DNA of 5,191 nucleotides, from assembly GCA_025454125.1 (NCBI GenBank), contig JALOPA010000217.1, positions 1 to 5,191 on the forward strand, read 5' to 3'. The notes under the pieces are model-generated. The model searched no databases. It was not told the origin of the DNA and saw nothing but the letters and a program-made list of their open reading frames with translations. This stretch comes from Thermodesulfobacteriota bacterium (GTDB lineage: Bacteria; Desulfobacterota; DSM-4660; Desulfatiglandales; HGW-15). A program made the position numbers and the translations under genes. This document shows, piece by piece, positions 1 through 5,010 of this stretch. Numbering within the stretch: the first letter of the stretch is position 1; each line of letters begins with the position of its first letter.

Positions 1-5
1 AGGAG
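1..5 (+). promoter_or_regulatory. Shine-Dalgarno of the kinase gene
   Basis: AGGAG opens the window and stands six bases before a TTG codon at 12-14. The spacing is right for a ribosome binding site. It supports the TTG as the true start, because the kinase fold begins only about 15 residues later and there is no ATG in that leader. Confidence 0.75.
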
Positions 6-11
6 CCTCCT

Positions 12-1070
12 TTGCCTGAAACCGAATTCCAGCCGGGACAGCAAATCGAGGATTACGTCATCGGGCAGCGCCTCGAGAGAGGCGGCATGGGAGAGCTCTA
101 TCTCGCAAGGGATATTGTTCTCAAACGCAAGGTCATCATCAAAGTGCTTTCACTCCCTTTCTCCCAGAAGCAGGAGTACCGAAATCAGTTTTTGAGGGAG
201 GCCAAGATCCAGGCAAACCTGGACAACCCTCATGTGGTGCAGGTGTTCAGGGCCTTCGTGTATCAGGATCTTCCCTGCCTGGTCATGCAGCATGTCCATG
301 GCACGGACCTGGAAAAGATCGTGAAGAAAGCCAAAGCGATCCGAGAGAAACGCGGCGAAAAAGGCGCTCTTTCGGTGGAGAGGGCGATCCACATTTTCCT
401 CCAGGTCCTGGAGGGCATCGGTTTTGCGCACAAGTACAACATCGTGCACGGAGACATCAAGCCTTCCAACATCCTGCTCGATCCGCAGGGCCGGGTGAAG
501 ATCGTGGACTTCGGGCTGTCGTTCATGCTGGGTTCCGGCAGGAAGACCAAGGGCGAGAATCTTCCCGGCGGCACGCTCCAGTTCATGTCCCCTGAACAGC
601 TCCTGAATGAGGACGTGGATCAACGCTCCGACATCTACTCGCTGGGCGTGACGTTGTTCTTCATGCTCACGGGGCACTGGCCCACCGGGGAGAGAAGAAG
701 GCAGACCGACCTCCTCGAATACCACATGGAGGGCTCTCTGGAAGATCAGGAAAGTACGCTGACGGAGGTCGGTACGATTCGCCCCAGGATCAAGGCCTCG
801 GTTCTCAAGGCCCTCGAAAAGGATCAGGGAAAAAGGCCGCAGAGCTGCCTGGAATTTTCTCTGGCCCTCAAGGAAGACGCCCCTCACGAGCTCTACTCGG
901 AGCTCTTGCGCCTGAGCCTTCTGGCCACGAAGGAGATCACCCCGGCGGAAAGAGCCTATCTGAACCGGATCGCCAAGATCAAAGGGCTTGAGGCCGGGGA
1001 GGCGGAAGCCCTTGAGAGGAGCATTCGGCGCGAGATGGGCTTGGGGAAAGCCCCGGATCGCTCCCTTTGA
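12..1070 (+). CDS. Hanks-type serine/threonine protein kinase
   Basis: This 352-residue cytosolic kinase transfers phosphate from ATP to Ser/Thr of unknown targets. All kinase landmarks are visible: Gly-rich loop GGMG (24-27), VAIK-type lysine K44 in VIIKVL, helix-C glutamate E63, catalytic loop HGDIKPSN (146-153) with base D148 and N153, DFG at 166-168, SPE at 193-195, the DIYSLG helix (207-212) and subdomain XI R275. The usual HRD arginine is Gly, so it is a non-RD kinase; in that class activity is usually not gated by activation-loop phosphorylation. Residues about 290-345 form a separate helical tail (pattern ITPAERAYLNRI, then GLEAGEAEALE) of a kind seen after bacterial kinases. There is no transmembrane segment and no PASTA or other sensor domain. 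The start is TTG, backed by AGGAG six bases upstream. It is the only plus-strand gene and converges on the DUF5329 gene. The gene upstream lies outside the window, so its operon partner is unknown. Confidence 0.95.
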   Translation: MPETEFQPGQQIEDYVIGQRLERGGMGELYLARDIVLKRKVIIKVLSLPFSQKQEYRNQFLREAKIQANLDNPHVVQVFRAFVYQDLPCLVMQHVHGTDLEKIVKKAKAIREKRGEKGALSVERAIHIFLQVLEGIGFAHKYNIVHGDIKPSNILLDPQGRVKIVDFGLSFMLGSGRKTKGENLPGGTLQFMSPEQLLNEDVDQRSDIYSLGVTLFFMLTGHWPTGERRRQTDLLEYHMEGSLEDQESTLTEVGTIRPRIKASVLKALEKDQGKRPQSCLEFSLALKEDAPHELYSELLRLSLLATKEITPAERAYLNRIAKIKGLEAGEAEALERSIRREMGLGKAPDRSL

Positions 1071-1090
1071 ACAGAACGGACCTCAAGCGC

Positions 1091-1459
1091 CTAGGGCAGA
1101 TGGAGAAGCCGGGCCCGGAGGAATTCCGCGGTCGGCACTTCCCGGCCGTCTCTGAATCGGATGAGATAGGGCTGGCCCGTTGTGGAGGAGACGGAGGCCA
1201 CTCGGTCGATGAAGTCCTCGGCTGAGGAGACCTTCGCTTCCAGGCTCTGCCATTTGCGGCGCAGGAATTCCGCGGCAGCGGCCGCAGGGTAGTCTTTCCC
1301 GTTGCGCACAAAACGGGCGTCCGTGAGCGCCTCGACGCCGAGGAGGAGCGCTTCGATCTTTTGTCGTTCTTCTGCGGAGAGATCCTTTGCTTCGGCCGGT
1401 TCAGGGCCGGCCGAAAGCAGGAAAAGGAGAACGAGGAATCCAACGGCGGTGCGCCCCAT
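1091..1459 (-). CDS. Secreted DUF5329 family protein
   Basis: This 122-residue small exported protein has no known function. Residues 1-24 form a signal peptide: MGRT, a hydrophobic core GFLVLLFLLSAG, then AEA as a likely signal peptidase I site, giving a periplasmic mature protein of about 98 residues. The body matches DUF5329 as I remember it: ARFVRNGKDY (48-57), an alanine-rich helix ending EFLRRKW, SAEDFIDRVAS (79-89), SSTTGQPYLIRF (91-102) and DGREVPT near the end. A longer frame reaches 1528, but the ATG at 1459 has GGAGG seven bases upstream (1467-1471), starts exactly at a signal peptide, and avoids overlap with the preceding gene. Its start is 14 bases past the stop of the SRPBCC gene, so the two are probably co-transcribed. 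It ends 20 bases from the stop of the convergent kinase gene. Confidence 0.85.
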   Translation of the reverse strand: MGRTAVGFLVLLFLLSAGPEPAEAKDLSAEERQKIEALLLGVEALTDARFVRNGKDYPAAAAAEFLRRKWQSLEAKVSSAEDFIDRVASVSSTTGQPYLIRFRDGREVPTAEFLRARLLHLP

Positions 1460-1466
1460 CGTCCTG

Positions 1467-1471
1467 CCTCC
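1467..1471 (-). promoter_or_regulatory. Shine-Dalgarno fixing the DUF5329 start
   Basis: On the minus strand this reads GGAGG, seven bases before the ATG at 1459. It decides between that ATG and the frame's earlier in-frame starts, which would add 23 residues ahead of the signal peptide and overlap the upstream gene. Confidence 0.7.
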
Positions 1472-1473
1472 GC

Positions 1474-1974
1474 TCAGCGGCCCCTCCGGGCCTCTCTTGA
1501 AAAATACGACTCGATCCATCTTCTCCACTCCTCTAGGAAGGCGTCGTACGATTCCTTGGTGAAGCGCTCCACGAAGTGGTTGCCGGTTTCGGACAGCCCG
1601 AGGTAGCGGTAAGTCACCTGAACCCGGGTGGAGACGGGAGTCAAGGCTTCGCAGGCCACTCGGATGATTCCCACCTTTTCGCCCGGCTCGACCTTGTAGT
1701 ACTGGACTCGATGCCTCTCAGGGGCAAACTGCTTCACGATCCAGATCGCCTCTTTGGCCGCATGGTCGTGGCCTCTGGTGAGAAAGAGGTCGTCTTCGTG
1801 CAGCGTCGTGGTCCCCATGAGGTTCTCATAGTTCCAGCCCGGGGCCCAGAGCTTCTCTCCTTCAGGAGTGAAGAGCGGAAACACCGCTTGGACCGGCTGG
1901 TTGATTTCAAATGTTGCAGTGTGTGAGACCGATTGGGAACGCTTTTCTTTTAAATGTGTAGGAGTGTATTCCAT
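1474..1974 (-). CDS. SRPBCC-fold (START/polyketide-cyclase-like) protein
   Basis: This 166-residue soluble protein is predicted to have the helix-grip fold, which encloses a hydrophobic pocket for a lipid-like or aromatic ligand; the ligand is unknown. The family signature lies at the front: HTATFEINQPVQAVFPLF (18-35), then TPEGEKLWAPGW (36-47), typical of stand-alone bacterial SRPBCC proteins. Alternating beta-type stretches follow (IWIVKQF, RVQYYKV, GIIRVACEAL, TRVQVTYRY), and a long C-terminal helix runs from about 137 to 160 (ERFTKESYDAFLEEWRRWIESYF). That is the expected order and length. The open frame continues to a TTG at 2031, but the ATG at 1974 is preferred: AGGG lies six bases upstream (1981-1984) and the extra 19 residues are low-complexity and unlike the family. 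It follows the DMT transporter gene by 58 bases and precedes DUF5329 by 14, so it may share their transcript. There is no signal peptide. Confidence 0.85.
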   Translation of the reverse strand: MEYTPTHLKEKRSQSVSHTATFEINQPVQAVFPLFTPEGEKLWAPGWNYENLMGTTTLHEDDLFLTRGHDHAAKEAIWIVKQFAPERHRVQYYKVEPGEKVGIIRVACEALTPVSTRVQVTYRYLGLSETGNHFVERFTKESYDAFLEEWRRWIESYFSREARRGR

Positions 1975-2032
1975 GGGACTCCCTGAGAAAGGGTTCAACG
2001 GGTTGTCGTCCAAAGGCCCTGGGCCGCCCAAA

Positions 2033-2875
2033 TCACAGGACCTTCATGGCCACGGCTCCTGCTGTGATCAGGATTGCCGCAAGCCACCGGTTGTGACCGA
2101 AGCGTTCTTTCAACAGGATCGCCCCTAGAACCGTGCCGATGAGCACGGAGGTTTCGCGCAGCGCTGCCACCAGGGCGATAGGCGCTTGAGTCATAGCCCA
2201 GAGCGCCAGCCCATAAGCGCAAAGGGTGCACAAACCGCCGGCAACTCCCTTTCCCCATCCCATGAGGGGCACAGAAAGAACCGTCCTGCCGTTGGTCGCG
2301 AAACCTATGGCGAGGAGAGGGAACGTGTTCAAAAAAAAGAGCCAGAGCACATAGCTCCATGCATTCTGAGATGCACGAACTCCGAGTCCGTCCACTATGG
2401 TGTACGCCACGATGACAACGGCGTTGAGCAGCGCAAAGGCCAGCGCAAGCTTCTGGCTCTTGGCTGATCTCCAGCCGTCCCGGGCGAGCCAAAGGATCCC
2501 TGTGCACAAAAGGAGGATTCCCAACCAGCCTCCGACGCCGATCGGTTCACCGACAATGAAAACGGTCAGAACAGCCGTGAACAGCGGGGCGGACCCTCGC
2601 ATCATCGGGTAAGCAAAGCTCAGATCCCCCGTTCGATAGGCGAGGGCCACCAGGCTGAAGTACGCACAGTGAATCGCGACCGATGCCGCCAAAAAGGGCC
2701 AACTCGCTCGTGCCGGCGGCGCCATAAATGGCAGGATTGCGGCGGCGATCGCCCCTGCCCCTGTCACAAGAAGGGTGGTCTCGACAAGCTTGTTGTCCCC
2801 GGACTTGATAAAAGCGTTCCACGCGGCATGCAGCAACGCCGAAAACAGGACAATAAACATGATGGCGAAGGACAT
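2033..2875 (-). CDS. EamA/DMT-superfamily inner-membrane transporter
   Basis: This 280-residue integral membrane protein is of the drug/metabolite transporter type, likely an exporter or exchanger of a small metabolite; the substrate cannot be told. There are about ten hydrophobic helices in two homologous EamA halves. The first half has LLHAAWN (14-20) and the signature YRTGDLSFAYPMMRG, then VGEPIG (108-113). The second half repeats it as ALWAMTQAPIALVAALRETS (224-243), then LLKERFG (254-260). Length and layout are normal for the family. A longer frame starts with TTG at 2926, but the ATG at 2875 begins directly at the first membrane helix and has GAGGA (2886-2890) ten bases upstream, a slightly long spacing. 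The 91-base gap to the upstream gene contains a small GC hairpin but no T-rich terminator. Confidence 0.92.
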   Translation of the reverse strand: MSFAIMFIVLFSALLHAAWNAFIKSGDNKLVETTLLVTGAGAIAAAILPFMAPPARASWPFLAASVAIHCAYFSLVALAYRTGDLSFAYPMMRGSAPLFTAVLTVFIVGEPIGVGGWLGILLLCTGILWLARDGWRSAKSQKLALAFALLNAVVIVAYTIVDGLGVRASQNAWSYVLWLFFLNTFPLLAIGFATNGRTVLSVPLMGWGKGVAGGLCTLCAYGLALWAMTQAPIALVAALRETSVLIGTVLGAILLKERFGHNRWLAAILITAGAVAMKVL

Positions 2876-2916
2876 GATATCCAGTTCCTCTTGCGGTTTC
2901 GCACAGGGACCCAACG

Positions 2917-2932
2917 CCCGGCGCAAACCGGG
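2917..2932. repeat. Small GC hairpin in the spacer before the transporter gene
   Basis: Five-base arms CCCGG and CCGGG flank a six-base loop. No T-run follows on either strand, so this is not a standard intrinsic terminator. It sits in the leader of the transporter gene, about 40 bases before its start. A short GC palindrome can also arise by chance. Confidence 0.2.
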
Positions 2933-2966
2933 AGCCCCCAGGCACGGCGAGGGGCTTGCCGCTCCT

Positions 2967-3275
2967 CTACGCGCGCCCGGTCAGGCGCCTTCTCAGCCGG
3001 ATCAGCCAATGCATGAGCCTTCCGCCCGGAGAGGCACGATTCACGTTGGCCATGACGGCATCCCATGCGAGTGCTGCAGGCTCACTGATCTGTGAGTAAA
3101 GAGTGCGTTGCTCACGCAGCACGATGCCAACGTACCCGAGGATCTCGCTGGAGGTCGCTCCGCCGCGGACAGCGTCGAGCAGCCGGTCCGCCACATCAGA
3201 GCGCTCAATGCGCCGCAGCTCAGCGACCACGGTTCCAAGGTCTGGCCACCACCTTTGCAGTTCAGCATCCTTCAT
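2967..3275 (-). CDS. Hypothetical protein with basic C-terminal tail
   Basis: I do not recognise this 102-residue protein. It looks mostly helical: DLGTVVAELRRIERSDVADRLLDAV (residues 12-36), then SSEILGYVGIVLREQ (42-56) and EPAALAWDAVMANVN (65-79). A glycine break leads to a strongly basic amphipathic tail, LMHWLIRLRRRLTGRA (87-102), which could touch a membrane surface or nucleic acid. There is no signal peptide and no cysteine. The ATG at 3275 is chosen because GGAG (3282-3285) lies six bases upstream; a GTG at 3350 would add 25 residues of repeat-like sequence and overlap the preceding gene. The start ATG is part of a GTTATG at the end of a GC-rich inverted-repeat spacer (see findings). 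It lies between the small membrane-protein gene and the transporter gene, on the same strand as both. Confidence 0.7.
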   Translation of the reverse strand: MKDAELQRWWPDLGTVVAELRRIERSDVADRLLDAVRGGATSSEILGYVGIVLREQRTLYSQISEPAALAWDAVMANVNRASPGGRLMHWLIRLRRRLTGRA

Positions 3276-3281
3276 AACGGG

Positions 3282-3285
3282 CTCC
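3282..3285 (-). promoter_or_regulatory. Shine-Dalgarno fixing the start of the 102-residue protein
   Basis: GGAG on the minus strand, six bases before the ATG at 3275. It favours that start over the longer GTG-initiated frame from 3350, whose first 25 codons cover the inverted-repeat spacer. Confidence 0.55.
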
Positions 3286-3302
3286 GCTTGACATGCGGAA
3301 CA

Positions 3303-3327
3303 CCGCCGGCCGGAAGTCGTGCGGCGG
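3303..3327. repeat. GC-rich inverted repeat in the spacer
   Basis: Arms CCGCCG (3303-3308) and CGGCGG (3322-3327) are perfectly complementary around a 13-base loop, and CCGGCCGG (3306-3313) is a second overlapping palindrome. It lies in the 61-base gap between two minus-strand genes. No T-run follows, so it is not a clear terminator. It may be a folded recombination-site remnant or simply GC-rich spacer. Confidence 0.35.
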
Positions 3328-3336
3328 GGCGCTTGG

Positions 3337-3735
3337 TCATTTCGTTTCACCCGGAGATATCTTTGTACAAATGTAGGAACCTATAAAGGCTTCCAGCAGA
3401 CTCATCGGAATAGCATAAGCAAGGATAGCGCTCGGGAGCACGTTCAGATTGAAAACAACGAGCCACATCAGAACAAACGCCATGAACCAAGTGATCAGGG
3501 CCGTTTGTATCAGACTGAATTTTCTTGAGATGAGATATATCGCCGTGGCGAACAGAAATCCCCACAGAACCCATATCATTCCATTCTTTGGTTCCGAGGG
3601 AAAAGTAATTCCTAGGGACCGATAATGGGCAACCCAATGGGATCTGAGAAGGACCTCGTTCCGGACAAACTCACAGGCATTCACCCAAATCCCGGTGAGG
3701 AGAACCGCGAGGATGTTTCGTGAGAGTCGTTTCAT
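3337..3735 (-). CDS. Small four-helix membrane protein, function unknown
   Basis: This is a 132-residue inner-membrane protein with four predicted helices at about 7-26 (NILAVLLTGIWVNA), 53-70 (MIWVLWGFLFATAIYLIS), 75-97 (LIQTALITWFMAFVLMWLVVF) and 100-124 (LPSAILAYAIPMSLLEAFIGS). RKFS sits in the loop between helices 2 and 3, and the tail is short and polar. I recall similar uncharacterised proteins from bacterial accessory regions but cannot name a family. The ATG at 3735 has GAGGTG ten bases upstream and begins with a normal positively charged N-terminus. GC counted over 3361-3720 is about 48%, against roughly 60% in sampled lines of the kinase and the shikimate-kinase-like gene. That is consistent with a foreign origin, although membrane proteins do tend to lower GC. 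It lies 93 bases after the shikimate-kinase-like gene and 61 before the 102-residue gene. Confidence 0.8.
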   Translation of the reverse strand: MKRLSRNILAVLLTGIWVNACEFVRNEVLLRSHWVAHYRSLGITFPSEPKNGMIWVLWGFLFATAIYLISRKFSLIQTALITWFMAFVLMWLVVFNLNVLPSAILAYAIPMSLLEAFIGSYICTKISPGETK

Positions 3736-3828
3736 AGTGCCGCTGCACCTCGTTTTGATTCCTGAGAACGGGAGCGAACGATTAAGGTTTGTCGGTGTGC
3801 TGTTTCGCCGCCTCCTGAAAAAGCGATG

Positions 3829-4338
3829 TCAGATCCCGGTTGCTTCGAGAATCGCCGCGCAGACCTCCTCATGAGTCAAACGATCACACGAGAGGGTGAG
3901 GTCTGCGTATTTTGCATAGAGCGCGAAGCGCTCGTCGAACAGTTCGTGTAGAGTTTGCTCCGGTCGTTTTGCGAGGCCTCGCGTGCTGAAATCGGGAATT
4001 CTCGATTTGAGCGTCGCCAGGTTCACATCCAGAAAGATGACCCGGCCGTCCGACTTCAGATGGGCCATGGCCCGGTCACTGTACACGGCGCTGCCGCCTG
4101 TGGCGATGACATGGCGGCGGACCGAAAGGCCGAGCAGAACCCTCTCTTCAATCTGCCGGAGGGCCACGTACCCGTCGTGGTCGACAATGTCCTGCAGTTT
4201 CCGGTTCTCGTGTGTCTGGATGAGAAGGTCTGTATCCACGAAGTCGCGCGATGTCCTTTTCGCCAGAATCACGCCGACGGTGCTCTTGCCTGAGCCAGGC
4301 ATTCCAATCAGGACAAGATTTGAATCGCTTGGTGCCAT
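3829..4338 (-). CDS. Shikimate-kinase-like P-loop kinase, variant substrate site
   Basis: This 169-residue cytosolic small-molecule kinase has the length and order of shikimate kinase, which phosphorylates shikimate with ATP in the chorismate pathway. Visible are Walker [10 protein letters not shown] (12-20), DTD (35-37), where D37 matches the shikimate-binding Asp, R61 in ALRQIEE matching the shikimate-binding Arg, the lid arginine R120, and R137 in [11 protein letters not shown] matching the last substrate Arg. Two places depart from the classic enzyme. The GGG substrate loop is GGS (81-83, in ATGGSAVYS), and the lid is [11 protein letters not shown] rather than RPLL. I recall this GGS/RG form from Deltaproteobacterial proteins annotated as shikimate kinase, so the real substrate may be another polyol or acid. 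No other aromatic-pathway gene is nearby. The ATG at 4338 places Walker A at the usual distance, but its Shine-Dalgarno is weak (CGGA). I give no aroK symbol because the substrate is uncertain. Confidence 0.85.
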   Translation of the reverse strand: MAPSDSNLVLIGMPGSGKSTVGVILAKRTSRDFVDTDLLIQTHENRKLQDIVDHDGYVALRQIEERVLLGLSVRRHVIATGGSAVYSDRAMAHLKSDGRVIFLDVNLATLKSRIPDFSTRGLAKRPEQTLHELFDERFALYAKYADLTLSCDRLTHEEVCAAILEATGI

Positions 4339-4344
4339 GGGTAT

Positions 4345-4373
4345 CCGCGGGTTCCGAGGAACCCTGTCCGCGG
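4345..4373 (-). repeat. Bulged hairpin in the leader of the shikimate-kinase-like gene
   Basis: CCGCGG at 4345-4350 can pair with CCGCGG at 4368-4373, and inside it GTTC (4351-4354) pairs with GAAC (4359-4362) around CGAG, leaving CCTGT as a bulge. The structure ends six bases before the start codon at 4338 and includes the only weak ribosome-binding sequence, so it could lower translation. No T-run follows. It has no known family and may be chance in GC-rich DNA. Confidence 0.3.
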
Positions 4374-4404
4374 GCCGAAGCCCCTTGGGTTTGAGTTCAA
4401 GAAA

Positions 4405-4674
4405 TCACTTCAGCTGACTGTCTTTGCTGCCGGCGCGATTGAAAAGGGCGAAGGCCTTCTTTTGTGCTTTTTCGATCTCGGACTGGCAGAGGATGCACAG
4501 GCGGACACCGGGCAGGGCCCTGCGACGCGCCTCAGGGATCGCTTCCCCGCATTCCTCACAATGGGTCAGACTTTCGCCGTCCGGCAATCGGCTCTTGGCC
4601 AATTGGACCGCCGATTCCACGGTGGCATCGATCTGCTCCTGCACATCCCCATCACGGGACCAACCAACAGCCAT
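4405..4674 (-). CDS. YbiI-like DksA/TraR C4-type zinc-finger protein
   Basis: This 89-residue soluble protein strongly resembles E. coli YbiI (88 residues) in length and order: MAVGW start, VQEQIDATVESAV helix (11-23), LPDGESLTHCEECG (30-43), IPEARRRALPGVRLCILCQ (46-64) and the hallmark ending NRAGSKDSQLK. Four cysteines, C39, C42, C60 and C63, form the zinc site shared with DksA and TraR. It lacks the long coiled coil whose acidic tip lets DksA reach the RNA polymerase active site, so DksA-like control of transcription cannot be assumed; the role of YbiI itself is poorly known. A TTG two codons upstream is in frame, but the ATG at 4674 matches the YbiI start and has GAGGAA (4681-4686) six bases away. 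The shikimate-kinase-like gene follows 66 bases downstream with a hairpin between them. Confidence 0.92.
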   Translation of the reverse strand: MAVGWSRDGDVQEQIDATVESAVQLAKSRLPDGESLTHCEECGEAIPEARRRALPGVRLCILCQSEIEKAQKKAFALFNRAGSKDSQLK

Positions 4675-4680
4675 AACCAA

Positions 4681-4686
4681 TTCCTC
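4681..4686 (-). promoter_or_regulatory. Shine-Dalgarno of the YbiI-like gene
   Basis: GAGGAA on the minus strand, six bases before the ATG at 4674. It is one of the strongest sites in the window and settles the start two codons inside the longest open frame. Confidence 0.7.
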
Positions 4687-4783
4687 AACGGCGGGTTCCG
4701 TTCACCACCAATCTTCACTCAACAAGATCCTGTATGGCATACCCGGGGCTTATGAAGGAAATGCCAAAGGTTCCTTCTGTTGA

Positions 4784-4810
4784 AATCATGAGGGCTTCAA
4801 TCATGGGCTT
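4784..4810. repeat. Short imperfect tandem repeat
   Basis: AATCATGAGGGCTT (4784-4797) is followed by AATCATGGGCTT (4799-4810), a 15-base period with a two-base difference. In the minus-strand frame it makes the echo KPMI/ALMI. It is too short to assign a role. Confidence 0.4.
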
Positions 4811-4910
4811 TACGATTCTTTGTTCGGAAACCCATTCGACAACGGCGTTAGCCCCGATGCCAATCTACGGCTGGGGGTCCTTGTTAGGCCCAGCGACACA
4901 TTCACCCTTT

Positions 4911-4964
4911 GTCTCACGTCGAAATCCGCCGTGCGGTTTTCGCGTCGGCTTGAATGAGTGAGTC
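4911..4964. repeat. 54-base imperfect palindrome with attC-like arm
   Basis: Outer arms GTCTCAC (4911-4917) and GTGAGTC (4958-4964) pair at six of seven positions. Inside, CGAAA-T-CCGC (4920-4929) pairs with GCGG-T-TTTCG (4933-4942) around CGT, nine pairs with one T-T mismatch. The right side carries 15 extra unpaired bases, CGTCGGCTTGAATGA. With the preceding G these resemble the inner arm of integron attC sites as I remember them (GGCGTCGGCTTGAATGA). A true GTTRRRY core next to it is missing. Alternatives are a weak bidirectional terminator after the gene that ends at 5011, or a protein-binding site. Confidence 0.4.
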
Positions 4965-5010
4965 ATGAATGGATTTTCCCCGCTTTCTGAGTCGCCCGGT
5001 AATCCCCTCA

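Larger units (their letters stand above)
4715..4966 (-). pseudogene. Possible small gene broken by one amber codon
   Basis: An ATG at 4966, ten bases after GGGGA, opens 33 codons, meets a single TAG at 4865-4867, then stays open for 49 more codons to TGA at 4715-4717. The second part reads like protein (GANAVVEWVSEQRIVKPMIE, later FGISFISPGYAIQDLVE), and its hand-counted GC by codon position is about 53, 39 and 51%, with the second position lowest as in real genes. It could be a small gene killed by a TGG-to-TAG change or, far less likely, an amber-recoded one. I recognise no family. A frame of 83 codons with only one stop is not rare by chance in this DNA, and the first half overlaps a palindrome, so the whole may be non-coding. 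Its end lies 40 bases before the YbiI-like start, on the same strand. Confidence 0.33.

Noticed and set aside
150..887. Long open frame of 245 codons on the minus strand
   Set aside because: It lies entirely opposite the kinase gene, whose catalytic motifs are unmistakable. The translation has no recognisable domain, and the frame is open because of the GC-rich codons of the real gene.
1043..1054. GGGG-AAAG-CCCC hairpin between the convergent kinase and DUF5329 genes as a terminator
   Set aside because: It lies within the last codons of the kinase gene, has only a four-base stem, and no T-run follows on either strand.
1975..2031. N-terminal extension of the SRPBCC protein from a TTG
   Set aside because: The 19 extra residues are rich in Gly, Pro and Asn and do not match the family. 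The ATG at 1974 has its own Shine-Dalgarno.
3782..3868. Short minus-strand frame ending LFQEAAKQHTDKP after the shikimate-kinase-like stop
   Set aside because: It is fewer than 30 codons, mostly inside the 3' end of that gene, with no start codon or Shine-Dalgarno. It is too short to support a gene remnant.
3955..4293. Plus-strand frame of 112 codons
   Set aside because: It is antisense to the shikimate-kinase-like gene, with no Shine-Dalgarno and no domain.
4424..4783. Plus-strand frame of 119 codons
   Set aside because: It is antisense to the YbiI-like zinc-finger gene, and its sequence is a poor protein-like mixture.
4883..4889. GTTAGGC as an integron recombination core
   Set aside because: It fits GTTRRRY, but no complementary RYYYAAC partner lies at attC distance; the nearest, ACTCAAC at 4717-4723, does not pair with it. 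Alone, a 7-base match is expected by chance.
4734..4961. Plus-strand ATG frame of 75 codons in the gap
   Set aside because: There is no ribosome-binding site before the ATG, and the amino-acid order is unlike a folded protein. The minus strand reads better over the same bases.
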